Position numbers and translations under genes: made by a program. Below the pieces are notes generated by a model. The model did not search any database and was not told the DNA's origin. It saw only the letters and a program-made list of their open reading frames with translations. A DNA stretch of 64,000 bases from Monarcha castaneiventris obscurior (taxonomy: Eukaryota > Chordata > Aves > Passeriformes > Monarchidae), in the NCBI GenBank assembly GCA_026261815.1, contig JAMPIT010000687.1, positions 1,588,501 to 1,652,500 on the forward strand. Reading direction: 5' to 3'. Shown in pieces: positions 45,230-55,699 of the stretch. Every line of letters begins with the position of its first letter. Position 1 is the first letter of the stretch.

Positions 45230-46081
45230 CAAGAGGGTCTGTGATTGATTTATTCCATTTTTTTTTCCTTTTTTTAAAATTTTTTTCTTCTTTTTTTTTT
45301 TTTTTAAACTCCTTTTTGTTTTTATACAAATTTGGATCTTTGGGTGTGTACTGCCAAAAAAACCAACCAAAAAACCCAACAAAATCCAAAAACCCGCCTT
45401 CGTTCTTCAGAATAATAATAAAAATAAAACTCAAATCATCATCGAATCATTAAAAAAAAGGCAACGGAAACCCAAGGAACCCATGCGGAAGTTGCACACC
45501 ACAAAACCACAGCAGATGTACAGAATGCAATATACAAGACACGATTTATAATAAAACATTATATACAATAAATAGGTTATTGTTACTTTTTTTTTTCTTT
45601 TTTTTTTTGTTGCTCGATCTGTAAATAAATTTTTTTTCAGTGCATACTGGGGGGTTTTTGCTCTTTTCTGCTGCATATTCACCTCTTGGATGCTTTAGGC
45701 CTCTTCTTCATCATTTTTGGATTCTCCCTCCGGTGCGTGATTTTCTCTTTTTTTTTTTTTTGTGATTTTTAAGCTTTTTAATTTTTTTTTTTTATCCTTA
45801 AACATTTTTTTTTAACTTCTTTTCTTCAAAAGTATTTACAATTGCTGGTTTTGTGCAGAAAATGAAAATTAATCAAATAAAAAATAAAACTTAAAGAGTC
45901 CCTCTGCTTCTGGCTGAGAGGAGAGAGAGAACGCGGCGCCGGCGCCACGGCCGAGGCGGGGGCCGGGGGCGAAGCGGGGGCGGCGGGGGCGGGGTCCCCT
46001 CCGGAGGTGCCCCCTCCTCTCCTCTGCTCTCTGCTCCGGCGGCCGGGATGGGTGGGGGGCGCAGGGCCGGGGGTGCTGTGG
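45230..46081 (-). other. AHDC1: AHDC1 3' terminal noncoding exon (proposed)
   Basis: A strong acceptor with a long pyrimidine tract (CTCTCCCTCTCCTCACAG|CC) opens it at 46,081. About 150 nt of GC-rich sequence follow, then AT-rich 3' UTR with UGUA and AUUUA-like motifs, to the AATAAA near 45,250. The length (about 850 nt) suits the human 3' UTR as I remember it. An alternative is retention or use of the acceptor at 47,276. Confidence 0.5.
45249..45254 (-). terminator. AHDC1: Candidate AHDC1 poly(A) signal AATAAA
   Basis: On minus, GGAATAAATC is followed by G/U-rich sequence (CTTGGTGGGGAGGGGG, about 45,220-45,235). Upstream is long AT-rich UTR-like sequence. Other weak signals exist downstream (AATAAA near 44,940 and ATTAAA near 44,744), so longer transcripts are possible. 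Confidence 0.5.
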
Positions 46082-46942
46082 CTGTGAGGAGAGGGAGAGA
46101 GGGGTGAGGGTCCCACCACGGGGTGCCTGCCCACCCCCACCCAGCACCCACGGACCGGGGGCCTGGCAGCCCCACACCCAGGGGGCTGGGGTCACGTTCC
46201 CCCAAATCTGACACCCCCACACCCAGGGGGCTGGGGTCCTGTTCCCCCCAAATGTGGCACCCCTGTCCCAGGGGATCTGGGCTCCTTCCCACCCACACCC
46301 AGCAGTCCAGGTCCTGCTCATTCTTGTCGGGCACCCACACACCCGGGGGTCTCGGGCCCTGCTGCCCCCATCTGGCACCCAAACACTCCGGGGTCTGGGG
46401 CATCCCAAACCCCCTCGGCTCTGGCACACCCGGGGTCCCGCACCCCACATCCCAGGCTCCAGCCACCCCCAGGCACCGCAGCCCACAGCGTCCCCAGTTT
46501 GATGCTTGGTGGGGCAACTCCCGGGGCAGCCGCTCGCAGCCCAAAAGGGGCACCCAGAGCGGGGTGCGGGTGGGGCGGAGAACCCAGCGGAGCACGGGGC
46601 ACCCAGCACACCCTCCCGGGGACCCGCACGGGGCGGGGAACGCGGCTGGCACTGACCTGGTGATTCTGGCGTCTCCGAGCCCCGCTGGCGACGCTGCCAG
46701 AGCCTGGTGGGGGTCAGCGCTTCCCAACACCCATCAGTGTCCGTCCAGCAGGAGCAACCCCCGCGGCGAGGCGAGCGGACGGGGAGGGACAAGAAAAAGA
46801 AAAGAATCCCCAAACAGCCTCCCCCGGGGTGGCCAAGGGGGTCCCCGGCCGGGCTGTGGGCAGGGGGCACCCAGCGCTGACCCCCAGATCCCCTCCTGCC
46901 CTCCCTGCCTGCGCCCCTGCGCCGGGCCTGGCGGGGCCTGCG

Positions 46943-46977
46943 CTGTCTGTCCGTCCATCCGTCCGTCCGTCCATCCG
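46943..46977. repeat. GTCC/ATCC tetranucleotide repeat
   Basis: About eight units of gtcc and atcc on plus, within the interval between the AHDC1 coding exon and its 3' exon. Confidence 0.75.
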
Positions 46978-47166
46978 ATTGTCCTGCTGCGGGGCGGGGG
47001 GGGCGGCAGTCCGGAAAGCAGAGCCGGAGGTTGGCAGGCGGAGCGGGTTTGAGTGCGGAGGGGGAAAAACGGGGGTTTTCTCTCTTCATCCATTATTATT
47101 AATTTTTTCCTTTTGTTTCACTTATTTTTTATCTTTTTTTTCTCCTTTTTTTTCCCCTTTTTTCTT

Positions 47167-47168
<2 letters not shown>

Positions 47169-47198
<30 letters not shown>
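47169..47198. repeat. 30-nt T homopolymer (A-run on AHDC1 strand)
   Basis: A pure T-run on plus preceded by other T-rich stretches (47,096-47,168). On the AHDC1 strand it is an A-run about 80 nt downstream of the candidate acceptor at 47,276. It is a likely site of sequencing or length error. Confidence 0.85.
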
Positions 47199-47204
<6 letters not shown>

Positions 47205-47276
47205 CAAACGGTTCCAATCCCAGTTAAATACAGAACTTGAAAAGTGTTCCAGAAAAAAGTGCTGGCTAAATTACCT
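47199..47276 (-). other. AHDC1: Candidate alternative AHDC1 3' noncoding exon
   Basis: The acceptor GTGTTTCTCTTTCAG|AGG is very good, and the following 'TAATTTAGCCAGCACT' and 'GGAACACTTTTCAAG' sequence reads like 3' UTR rather than intron. No clear donor or poly(A) signal follows before the A-run, so the end is not defined. It may be the start of a longer terminal exon. Confidence 0.35.
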
Positions 47277-47428
47277 CTGAAAGAGAAACACAACATGGAG
47301 AGAGAGTGGGACACGATGAGAAGGGCCCTGGGGGTCCCCTGCGTCCCCCTCTGCCACCCTCACCCCCAGGTTCTCCCCCACCTACCCTGTAACAAAACCT
47401 CGTTGTCCGGTTGGCACGTCAGCAGACA

Positions 47429-50400
47429 CTACAATGAGGTGACCGTAAAAGTGTCCTCAGGGTGTTGTTGCTCTACCATAGGTCCCAAAAACCCGCTCTT
47501 CTGGGTGGGGGCCATGACGGGGTGCCCTTGGGGTGCAAAACTGGGGTACCTGTAGTTGTCCTGCAGCTGCAACATTGAGTCTCTTGGTACGGGGGAGATG
47601 TTCAAGTCATTGATCAAGGGACAAGCGTAGGGTCCTCGGTGGTGAGCCCGGGACATCTCCAAGGGCTCCTTCTCGCCCTTGGAGGGGTGGGTGCCGCTCG
47701 GGCTGCTCAAGTGGGGGTTCAGACATGGGGGGTCCGTCCTGCCCATGAAGTCTACCAGCATCCCGGCCCCCGCCTTGCCGTCGTACGAAGGGCTCCGGGT
47801 GCTGGCATTGGGGGAATACCAGTACGGGGGATTTTTGCAACTGGGGGAGTCATAGTGCGGTTGAGGCATGGGGAGGTCGCGGCAAGCCAGGTGTGGAGCG
47901 TGCGGCAGGGCCCCCCCCTGCATGCTGTGTTTGAGCGAGTCGCAGGCGGGCAACTTTCGGATGCTGCCTGCCCGGAGGTCCTCCTTGAAGGCCAAGGTCG
48001 GGGAGCAGTTGGGCGAGAAGGCTTTCTGCAAACCAGCCTCGAACACAGTCTGCTGGCCGGGGGCCGCCAGCTGGTGTGGGAGGGCAGGGAAGTGCTTGCT
48101 CTCCAAATCCGGCTGCCCCAAACCAGGGGAGTCGCTCTGGAACCCCTGGACAAAGGTCCCATCCGAGGGGGTGGAGGGGTTCATGGAGTAGGGGCCGGCA
48201 TAGTCGCAGGGGTCCCGCTCACCCACCCCGAAGCCCCGGGACTGGGAGGGCAGGGGGGACATGCTGCTGTCCCCGCTGTAGTAGTCCAAGCCCAGGTCCG
48301 TGCTCTCCTGGAACAGAGGGTTCACCGCCTGCGACTTGGTGGGGAACTTGGCCTTGCCTGTCCCCCTCTCCTTCTTGGAGGCACAAGCCCCCCGGGAACC
48401 CCGGGGCTGCCGGGGTCCTGTGTTCCTCTTGGAGGGGTACACGGAGGAAGAAGAGGAAGAGGAGGAGAAGCTCAGGTGGGAGGTGTCGAACATATCCACC
48501 TTCTTCCGTCGGCCTCGGCCGGGCTTAGAGTTACTCTGGAAGAGGACGCTCTGGTTCCAGTTGTAGCCAGGGGCAGAGGATGCCTCATTCCAGTCCATCA
48601 TCAGCTTCTCCAGGCTGGAGAGGCTGGACTGGCCCTCACTGGAGGACGCCTCACTGTTGGCACGCCGGTAGCCAGCCGGCTGGTTGAATTGGGTGCTGTC
48701 AGAGGAGGACTCAGAGAAGGTCTCAGAGACTGTCTGCTGCTTGGCTTTCTGCGGCGTGTAGTTGGAGATGTCCAGGATGACGTTGGGTTCATTGAGGTGG
48801 CACTCGAAGCCCGGGTTGTAGAGCTGGCTGAAGGCTTCTGAGCTCCAGTCCAACCCACCGTAGCCTTGCCGGAAGGCCCACGGCGCGGCGCTGGGGAACT
48901 GCCGGCAGTTTTCGGGTGAGGGCTGGAAGGACGCCGACCCCTTGGGCACCATGTAGCCGCCGGGCGAGACGGTGCTGGCCCGGCTGTCGCAACGCAGGGG
49001 GGTGTGCGCGGCGCTGGAGAACTGCCCCCCCTGCTCGGCACTGTTGAAGAAGGCGGCTTTTCCCAGTGGCAAACTGGGACCAGCTGTCGGTGGCGCGTAG
49101 CCGGCACTGTGGGCACTGCTGGGCGAGGATGGGAGGCTGCTGCCACTGCCGTAGGCGAAGCTGCAGTCCTTGCTGTTGGGGCAGTCCTGTGCTGACGGGT
49201 ACTGCTTTCCCGGTGGGAACACGCTGGCGGGCGCCACGCTTTGCCCGGTGCTGCCGTAGCTGCCGTACGGGGAATAGCCGGGGGTGCCGCTGGCCGCCGG
49301 GTGAGCCGTGGGTGACCGGGACACGGCCGACGGCGGGGCCAGTTTGGGGAAGGACTCGGTGCCCCGGCACTCTGACGAGCCTTGGGTCACTCCGTAGCCG
49401 CTGGAAGCACGGCCGGGCGGGAATGCCGGCCGGCCCTGTATGGCCGCATGGAAGGCGGCCTCGGCGCCGGGGTTGGCCGCTGCCACTTTGCCGCCCCGGG
49501 CTGTGTAGGCAGCCATGCCCCGCTGGCCGGGCAGCGCGGCCGGGGGCGCCGTGTAGGCAGCCGCCGATTTACGGGACTCGGAGCGGGACGCGGAGAGGGC
49601 GAAGTCCAGCAGGTCGGAGGAGTCATCTGAGTCCAGCAAGGAGCGGAAATATCCTGTGAAGAGGCTGTGCCGCTCCGGACCGGCCTCTGTCTGCGAGGAC
49701 GGCGCGCTGCTGGCGTAGAACCCGGCGCGGCCGGAGGAGCTCGACTCCAGCCCCGCAGCGTGGAAGGGTCTCGCTTCGGCCCCTTGGTAGCCACCGTTGC
49801 GTCCGGCCTGGCTGCCAGGGTGGCCGTGGTGGGGGGTCCAGGGGCTGCCCTTCTCGCCCCCTCCCCACTCTCCAGTGGGGCCGTCCCCAAAGCTCTGCCC
49901 GGAGTTGGGTTCGGGGAAGAGCGCCCCGTTCTTGCGCGCCCGCCGCTTCCGCTTGGGTTTCCCCACGGGATCGGGCTCTGGCCGGCCGCGCTTGCGGGGG
50001 TGCACAGGGTCAGCGTGGAGGGCCGTGGGGGCTTTCTTCTTCTTCCCGATGCCCTCGAAGAAGTCGCTGAAGGAGCAGCGTGCGGCGCGGGCAGCGTGGC
50101 CCCCGCCGCGCCCACCGAAGCCCCCGGCCTTGCCGCCGCGCCGGCGGAAGCCCTGGACACGGTGCAGGAAGTGGGAGATGCTCTGGGTGTCGGGGGCTTG
50201 ATGGATGGACTCGGGCTCGCTGGGGGTCCAGCAGCGGGGCGGGGAGCAGCGCCCTGAGCACTGGCTCTGCCGGTTGAGGAAGGCCAGCTTGGCCAACACG
50301 TCTGAGTAGTCGGCTTTGCTGTCATTGGTGTCAGCAATGTAGGAGGGCTGGGGCGAGGCCAGCTTCTGCTTCCTCCTCCTCCTCTTCTTCACCTCCGGGG

Positions 50401-52366
50401 TGGGCTCCTTGGGCTTGGCTTGGCCCAGCAGCAGGTTTTTGGGAGGCCGGCCCCGCTTGCGCTTCAGGATAATGGGCATCTCGCCAGGGGGGAACACCAC
50501 GACCACGTTGCGCCCATTGTTCTTCATCTTGAGCAGCGGCGTGGGCTCCATGGAGCTGCTGGCTGCCAGCTCCTTCCCCTCCAGGTTCAAGTTGCTGCTG
50601 AGCGATGACACCTTGTAGGTGGTCTTGTTCCTCCTCCCCAGGGACACAGGGATCTTGGCCATCTTCACCACCATCTTCCTCACCCCCCGGCACTTGCTCT
50701 TCTTCCCCACCGTGGGGGCTTTGGGCATCTCGTCGGGGTCCAGAGTGGCGGGGGGCGGTGGCGGTGGGGGGCTCAGCAGTGGGGTTTCAGGCTCCTCGGG
50801 CTCGGGGGGCATCTCAGCGGGCAGGGCGAGGGGGGACAGGACGCGGCTCTCGGGGGTGACGTCCACCCGGCGCCCCCGCCCCGCCCTCCTCCGGCGGCAC
50901 AGCATCTTTGGCTTGTCTGTCCGGCGCAGGGCGTACTTGCGGTGGTCTTCGCCACACCGCCCGGCCCCCCGGCCCCCGCAGGGACCCCGCTTCACCATGG
51001 TGCTCAGGGGACACCCCCCGAGCCGGGGCTGCAGCCCGTGGGGCCGCAGAGGGTCCCCAGCGCCCGGCTGTGCCTCCAGCAGCTCCGAGACGGTTCCCAG
51101 CGGCTGCGGCTCCAGCAGCGAGGGCTCAGTGGGCAGCAGCGGGGGCTCCAGCGCTCCAGGCAGCGGCTCCAGGGTCTGCAGCCCCAGAGGCTCCGCCAGC
51201 GGCTCCAGCGACTGCAGCTCCAGCGACTCAGACAGGGGCTCCAGCGACTGCAGCTCCAGCGACTCAGAGAGCGGCTCCAGCGACTGCAGCCCCAACGGCT
51301 CCAGGTTTTGCAGCTCCAGCGACTCTGGCAGCGGCTCTAGGCTCTGCGAATCAAGCAGCTGGGGCTGTGACTCCAGGGACTGGGAATCCAACAGCCGGGA
51401 TTGGGAGTCCAGCTCTTGGGCTGGCAGCAACTGGGGCTGCGGCTCCATCGCCTGCGACTCCAGCAGCTGCGTCCCTGGGCACGCCAGGGAGGCCAGCTCG
51501 TTCAGGATGTCCGCCTCGGCCAGTTCCGAGTAATCGCTGGCATCGGGCTGGGAGCAGCCGGCTTCATCCGCCGGCGCTTTGGAGACGCCCCCCACGCCCC
51601 CACTGTGTCCAGGGGGCTGCGGGGTGCTCCCCCCGCCTCCGTCAGCTTCTCCATCGCGTGCCGGGGGCCGGGGGTGCCGCGACGGGTCGGATTTGAGGAG
51701 CACCCCCCGCTCCTCGGGGCTGCGGATGCTGTTGGCCAGGGAGGGTGAAGAGAAGAAGCTGTACTGGAGGTCGCGGTCGGCGGGCAGGAGGCGGCTGTCC
51801 TCGTGAGCCCCGCCGCCGCCACGGAGGCTGCCACAGTCCAGGTGCACCCCGCTGTTCTTGAGGTCCTCGGAGAGGCGGTTGAGGTCCTTCATGATGTCGA
51901 TGAGCTGCACCACGGGGTGGAGGTTGATGTGCCCGTTGCCGCACTTGCTCCGGAGCAAGGCGAGGATGCTGTCTATGTTGCAACGGCCCGAGGCCAGTGT
52001 CGCGTTGGGGAAGGTTTTGGGCGCCCGATCACGGGCGGATGCCTCCTCCGCGTTGCCCCCCAGGATCCGGGGCTCCCCGGCACAGCCCAGCAGGTCCTCG
52101 GCCGCCTTGGTGCCCCCGTGGACGCTCTGGCAGCGGTCGGCCGGGTCGCCGTGCAGCAGCGAGCCTGCCTGGTGCTCCCGGCCGAGCGCGGGGCACGATC
52201 CCTCAGGGAAGCTGAGCACGCTGCAGGATAACGCCTTCTCGGCCGGGCAGGCTGGGGGCCGCTGCACCGGGTGTCCCGGCGGGTAGAATTTGGGCTCTCG
52301 GACGTAGTCGGGCGAGCCACGCACAACGCTGGTCGTTACCACTGGGCCCGGGGGCTTCACGCGCAT
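47429..52366 (-). CDS. AHDC1: AHDC1, AT-hook DNA-binding motif-containing protein 1
   Basis: Nuclear AT-hook protein of poorly known biochemical role; truncating variants cause Xia-Gibbs syndrome in man. The 1645-residue frame (human 1603) is intact. I start it at the ATG at 52,366 ([10 protein letters not shown], matching human MRVKPQGLVV); an in-frame ATG 150 nt further up lies in the intron, before the acceptor at 52,443. Seen in order: a conserved N-terminal block ([20 protein letters not shown]); a Leu/Glu/Gln repeat region (about 298-435); AT-hook 1 (about 490-500, RRAGRGRR); a conserved basic segment (RRMVVK-like, [19 protein letters not shown]); AT-hook 2 (about 633-643, [13 protein letters not shown]); PQPSY; a third hook-like RKRGRPEP (about 788) and nuclear-localisation-type [10 protein letters not shown]; Ser-rich low-complexity regions (SSSSSSSS near 48,460); and the conserved C terminus ([11 protein letters not shown]). 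The AT-hooks are expected to bind the minor groove of AT-rich DNA. Confidence 0.97.
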   Translation of the reverse strand: MRVKPPGPVVTTSVVRGSPDYVREPKFYPPGHPVQRPPACPAEKALSCSVLSFPEGSCPALGREHQAGSLLHGDPADRCQSVHGGTKAAEDLLGCAGEPRILGGNAEEASARDRAPKTFPNATLASGRCNIDSILALLRSKCGNGHINLHPVVQLIDIMKDLNRLSEDLKNSGVHLDCGSLRGGGGAHEDSRLLPADRDLQYSFFSSPSLANSIRSPEERGVLLKSDPSRHPRPPARDGEADGGGGSTPQPPGHSGGVGGVSKAPADEAGCSQPDASDYSELAEADILNELASLACPGTQLLESQAMEPQPQLLPAQELDSQSRLLDSQSLESQPQLLDSQSLEPLPESLELQNLEPLGLQSLEPLSESLELQSLEPLSESLELQSLEPLAEPLGLQTLEPLPGALEPPLLPTEPSLLEPQPLGTVSELLEAQPGAGDPLRPHGLQPRLGGCPLSTMVKRGPCGGRGAGRCGEDHRKYALRRTDKPKMLCRRRRAGRGRRVDVTPESRVLSPLALPAEMPPEPEEPETPLLSPPPPPPPATLDPDEMPKAPTVGKKSKCRGVRKMVVKMAKIPVSLGRRNKTTYKVSSLSSNLNLEGKELAASSSMEPTPLLKMKNNGRNVVVVFPPGEMPIILKRKRGRPPKNLLLGQAKPKEPTPEVKKRRRRKQKLASPQPSYIADTNDSKADYSDVLAKLAFLNRQSQCSGRCSPPRCWTPSEPESIHQAPDTQSISHFLHRVQGFRRRGGKAGGFGGRGGGHAARAARCSFSDFFEGIGKKKKAPTALHADPVHPRKRGRPEPDPVGKPKRKRRARKNGALFPEPNSGQSFGDGPTGEWGGGEKGSPWTPHHGHPGSQAGRNGGYQGAEARPFHAAGLESSSSGRAGFYASSAPSSQTEAGPERHSLFTGYFRSLLDSDDSSDLLDFALSASRSESRKSAAAYTAPPAALPGQRGMAAYTARGGKVAAANPGAEAAFHAAIQGRPAFPPGRASSGYGVTQGSSECRGTESFPKLAPPSAVSRSPTAHPAASGTPGYSPYGSYGSTGQSVAPASVFPPGKQYPSAQDCPNSKDCSFAYGSGSSLPSSPSSAHSAGYAPPTAGPSLPLGKAAFFNSAEQGGQFSSAAHTPLRCDSRASTVSPGGYMVPKGSASFQPSPENCRQFPSAAPWAFRQGYGGLDWSSEAFSQLYNPGFECHLNEPNVILDISNYTPQKAKQQTVSETFSESSSDSTQFNQPAGYRRANSEASSSEGQSSLSSLEKLMMDWNEASSAPGYNWNQSVLFQSNSKPGRGRRKKVDMFDTSHLSFSSSSSSSSVYPSKRNTGPRQPRGSRGACASKKERGTGKAKFPTKSQAVNPLFQESTDLGLDYYSGDSSMSPLPSQSRGFGVGERDPCDYAGPYSMNPSTPSDGTFVQGFQSDSPGLGQPDLESKHFPALPHQLAAPGQQTVFEAGLQKAFSPNCSPTLAFKEDLRAGSIRKLPACDSLKHSMQGGALPHAPHLACRDLPMPQPHYDSPSCKNPPYWYSPNASTRSPSYDGKAGAGMLVDFMGRTDPPCLNPHLSSPSGTHPSKGEKEPLEMSRAHHRGPYACPLINDLNISPVPRDSMLQLQDNYRYPSFAPQGHPVMAPTQKSGFLGPMVEQQHPEDTFTVTSL
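51060..51470 (-). repeat. AHDC1: Leu/Glu-rich 12-residue repeat within AHDC1
   Basis: Six to seven tandem units of the form [12 protein letters not shown] (36 bp each, two adjacent copies nearly identical) with diverged flanking units ([19 protein letters not shown]). Residues about 298-435. As I recall, human AHDC1 has an irregular LE/LD-rich stretch at the same place but no such regular array. Confidence 0.8.
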
Positions 52367-52416
52367 CCTGACCTCCTCCTCCCCCGCGTGCCGCTTGGCC
52401 GAGCAGTTGCTGACAT
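52357..52416 (-). other. Upstream ORF overlapping the AHDC1 start
   Basis: In the coding exon's 5' UTR an ATG at 52,416 opens a 19-codon frame, shifted relative to AHDC1, whose TGA (52,359-52,357) lies 10 nt inside the AHDC1 coding sequence. The context is weak (C at -3, T at +4), so leaky scanning is expected. The AHDC1 ATG has A at -3. Confidence 0.6.
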
Positions 52417-52443
52417 GGGGGTCAGGGAAGGTGACACCAGGAC

Positions 52444-52919
52444 CTAGGGGCGGCAGAGAGGGGGACAGTGAGGCTCCAGAGGCACTGCCAGCCAAAAACA
52501 GCCCGCAGAGCCTCACTCCATCCCCCCATTCTCAGGGATGAGGTCCCCATATCCATCCCCCAGCTCACCCGGCCCTGTCACCAGCAAGGACCCGGCTGGC
52601 ACTGCAGGAATGTGTCAACCCTGCTCACAGCTGGGAAAATGGGGACTTGGGGGAACTGGATGCCCTCTCCAGCTCAGGGATGTGCCCCCTCCTCCAGTTC
52701 AAGAGGGGCTGAACCCCTCCCCCAGCTCAAGGGGGTCTGGATGCCTCCCCCAGCTCAGGAACAGGGGGCTGGATGTCCTCCCCACACCAGGACCACCCGT
52801 GCCAGCCCCCAGCACAGAGCCCCCTCCCAGGTGAAGAGGAGGAGCTGGTTCCCGTGAGGGTCTGGGTTTCCCCACGCCGCCATAGGGCAGAGTTTGGGGA
52901 TCGGGGGGCTGGAACTTAC
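52444..52919 (-). other. AHDC1: AHDC1 5' UTR intron
   Basis: GTAAGT to TAG intron of 476 nt, between the small noncoding exon and the coding exon. GC-rich, no further feature. Confidence 0.65.
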
Positions 52920-52960
52920 CCTCGGCTTTGCTGCTGCTCCTGCTATTGCACTTGAGCTCT
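52920..52960 (-). other. AHDC1: AHDC1 noncoding 5' exon, 41 nt
   Basis: Flanked by near-consensus splice sites: CCTTTGCAG|AGAGCTC and GCCGAGG|GTAAGT. It contains no ATG. A less certain additional exon ends at a CCTG|GTATGT donor near 53,053. Small noncoding exons before the coding exon are known for mammalian AHDC1. Confidence 0.65.
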
Positions 52961-54429
52961 CTGCAAAGGAAGGGGTGTGCAGGGTCAGCCCCACACAGAG
53001 GGGGACTCAGTTAAGTGCCCACCACCCCTGTGCCAGTCCCTCCACGGGACATACCAGGGGCTGATCCTCCCGAGCTCCCACGGCCGCCCATCACCGTGGC
53101 CTCGGGGTTGCGGGGGGTGGGCAAAGAGGGGGAGGCTGCCTCTGATCTGGGGGACAGAGGGGACAGGTTTTCGCCCCCCTCCCATCCCCACCACCCCCTC
53201 CGTGGGGCTGGGGGGGCGGGGGGTGGCGGGGGTCCTGCGGTGGCGCTGCCACTAGGTGTCCCCGGCGAGCCGCGCTCCGGACACACGGGGGGGGTCTTCG
53301 CCCGAGGAGGTGGCTCAGCACATCCTACACCCCCCGGCTCCCACCCACCCGCGGCCGCCCCACGCACAGCTGCAACCCCCACTCGCGGTGACACCGCCCG
53401 GGGCCGCCCCTCCGCTCGCCGGGACGCCCCTCTGTGGTGCCTGCCTCAGTTTCCCCTCGTTGGAATGGGGTACAGCAAGGGTGGTGGTGGGGTGGCTCAG
53501 GCACTCACGGGTGGGTGCCGGGCACCATGTCCCTGCTGCACAGGCCGCCCTGCACTCCGTGGGGGCTGCAGCCCCTCTGTGCACCCCGAAATCCCAGGCC
53601 GGGAGGCCGTGCAGTGCCGGGCAGCCCCTGGCCCTGTATCTGCCAGACAGGACGGACAGAACATCGGCAGCAAGATGTGCTGCAACTGCCCCTCGGTGCC
53701 GCTCCCCACTGTTGGGGTGAGGCCCCCAGGTACCTGTTCCGGGGGTGTTTGCAGTGCAGGTTCACTCGGAAGCTCCTGCTGTCGCCGTCGCTGCCGGGCT
53801 GGCGGGGGCCGGAGCCCTGGGCACGCGGGAACCACTCGGCTGGCGGGCTGGCACCGTTCTCCAGTGCGAGGGGCTGGCAGGCGACCGAGCTCCCATCTGC
53901 TCGAGAGACACCCCCGCACATCAGCCCAGCGGCCCCCTCCCCTGGGAGCACCACTTGCCCCGGCCGCCGTGGGTGCCCGCAGGGCTGGGCACGCCGTGTG
54001 CCACCCGCTGTCGCCTGCCCCTCGAAGCCACAGCCCACGGGGACACCCACGCTGTGCCCCTCGCCCCATCACGGTATGTCCGGGGTGGCGTTTTGGGGCA
54101 GGACAACCCTTTCCTCCCCACCGTGTCCATGCCTCGAAGCGGGGCTACCCATACGAAGGGAGCATCTCCCCACCAGGCTGTAGGCACACGTGTGCGTATC
54201 CACACGGGTGTGGGCGTTGCACACGCGTGTGCATAAAGCTCCGGCCCCCCGCTCTCCTGCAGGAGGTCGAGGCACCCACAGCCGCTGCCCATGTGGCACA
54301 GGGGTGCCCGGTGGAGCCCCTCGGCCCATCGCAGTCCCCCTGTTGCCAGCACGTCCGCCTGTTTTCCCTCCCCAGCGCCGCGTGTGAATCCCTGCCGGTT
54401 GCCTCCCTCCCCCAGCACACACCCGCAGA

Positions 54430-54690
54430 CACACACACGCAGCCGCTCGGCGTGATCCAGGCTCTTCCCGGTGTCTGGATTAGCGTGACAACTTATCAAC
54501 AAGGCAGGGAAAGAGAATTCAAACCTGTCAGTCCATCCGCATCCCCCACTTTCCCCGTCTCCCCGCCAGCCTTTGGGCGCAGCGCTGGCACCGCGGAGAT
54601 GCGGGCACCTCGGTGTAAAGTTACACCAAGGGCTATGTGGAGCAGGAAAATATGTGCTAGAAAGACCGGTCTCGTCTCTGCTGAGGCTGC
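54430..54690. promoter_or_regulatory. Candidate conserved noncoding element upstream of AHDC1
   Basis: Unique, less GC-rich block amid CpG-rich DNA, with 'gattagcgtgacaacttatc' and 'gaaaatatgtgctagaaaga'. It has the texture of an enhancer (dense short AT cores, GATA-type TTATC), but there is no direct proof. Confidence 0.2.
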
Positions 54691-55360
54691 TGGTGTGCCC
54701 AGGGAGCTGTCGGAGGGGAGGCAGGCAGGAAGGAAACAAACGGGAGGTTTTCCAGAACAGCCGCCGGGAGCTGGTCCCCGCTGCACACGCTGCGCACGGC
54801 TCGACGGGGAGGGTCGGGGTGTCGGGGGGTGTCGGGGGATGCCGGGGTGCAGTCCCCCCGCTCTGCGCCGCCGCCCCCCTGTGCGGCCGTGCCGCTCGGA
54901 GCTGCGGATGCCGTGGCAAACACTGCGGGCTGCCCGTAGGGTCCCCACCGGGGTGCGGGGGGTCTCTGGACACCCCATCGCCCGTGTTCTGCACTGCCCA
55001 CGATCATCCCCGGTGCGCAGCCCCGGGTGCTGGAGGGCGCTGGGCGCATCCCGCGGCTCTTACCCCACACCGCCGGTGTCCGGCTCCTGCCCTCGGCCCC
55101 ACGGGGGCCACGTGTCCCGTGACACGCGGGGGACACTCCCAGCGCCGGGACTCCGCCCTCATCCCGTCCAAACCAGCCCCAGAGCGGGGACCACCTGCAC
55201 CCCCGGACACCCACCCAGCGCGGGGTAGGCAGCACCCACCATCCCCCCGCCCACCAGGGTGTGGGGCGCAGGTGGGAGCCCGGCAGCGGCGGCGCGGGGG
55301 GGCTGCGGTGCGGAGGGGCTGCGGGGCGCACCGGGATGTTCGCCGCGCCGCCGCGCTCAC

Positions 55361-55690
55361 TTTCACCTCCCCGCTCAGCCCCAGGCAGCCGCCACATGTT
55401 TCCCATTAGGCTCTCCGGACCTCGCCATTCCTGGCTTCCTCGCCAGGGGTAGGGCCTTTTTCCTTATTTTTTTTTTTATTTTTTCCCTTTTAAAAAAAAA
55501 TTCTTTTAATTTTTTTTTCTCCTCGCTGGTTACAAAACACCAGCAGAGACCACACAAGCGAGGAGGGACGGAGGGAGAAGGAGAGATAGAGATGGGCGCC
55601 GCGGGCGGGGGAGAGGCGGCCCGACCGGGTGCTGCGGCGGGGCCGGTGGGGGTGAGGATGAAGAGCAGGGGGATGAAGCGGGCGAGATTG
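55361..55690 (-). promoter_or_regulatory. Possible AHDC1 first exon and CpG promoter
   Basis: On minus, a CpG-rich, pyrimidine-rich stretch (CTCTATCTCTCCTTCTCCCT, about 55,575-55,595) resembles the start region of a vertebrate 5' UTR, followed by A/T homopolymer blocks and a fair donor AAA|GTGAGC at 55,361/55,360. The start coordinate is a guess. No other evidence ties it to AHDC1. Confidence 0.25.
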
Positions 55691-55699
55691 CAGTCACCT

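Larger units (their letters stand above)
47386..52443 (-). other. AHDC1: AHDC1 coding exon (whole exon)
   Basis: The 5.06 kb exon opens after CTGCCGCCCCTAG|GTCC and closes at ACAGG|GTAGGT, 43 nt beyond the TAG. It contains 77 nt of 5' UTR, the complete coding sequence and a short piece of 3' UTR. Confidence 0.85.
45230..52960 (-). other. AHDC1: AHDC1 transcription unit, visible part
   Basis: Minimal span from the proposed poly(A) site to the nearest supported 5' noncoding exon. The architecture (several noncoding 5' exons, one exon with the entire coding sequence, noncoding 3' exon) matches what I recall for human AHDC1. The true start lies further right, somewhere beyond 53 kb, and may be outside the window. 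Confidence 0.75.

Noticed and set aside
45869..47089. 406-codon frame on minus between the AHDC1 coding exon and its 3' exon
   Set aside because: Crosses a tetranucleotide repeat and several splice signals, has no recognisable domain, and continues into AT-rich 3' UTR.
47639..48841. 400-codon open frame on plus
   Set aside because: Antisense shadow of the AHDC1 coding sequence; the AHDC1 frame has clear homology, this one none.
50619..51533. 304-codon Gly/Ser-rich frame on plus
   Set aside because: Antisense shadow of AHDC1, its SSDCSSSD pattern being the complement of the LE-rich repeat.
52367..52516. In-frame ATG 150 nt upstream as AHDC1 start (MRLCGLF...)
   Set aside because: It lies on the intron side of the strong acceptor at 52,443, and the human protein begins at the equivalent of the ATG at 52,366.
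53015..55228. 737-codon open frame on plus upstream of AHDC1
   Set aside because: No domain, low-complexity Pro/Arg/Gly/Cys composition, overlaps equally long frames on the other strand and noncoding AHDC1 exons; explained by GC-rich DNA with few stop codons.
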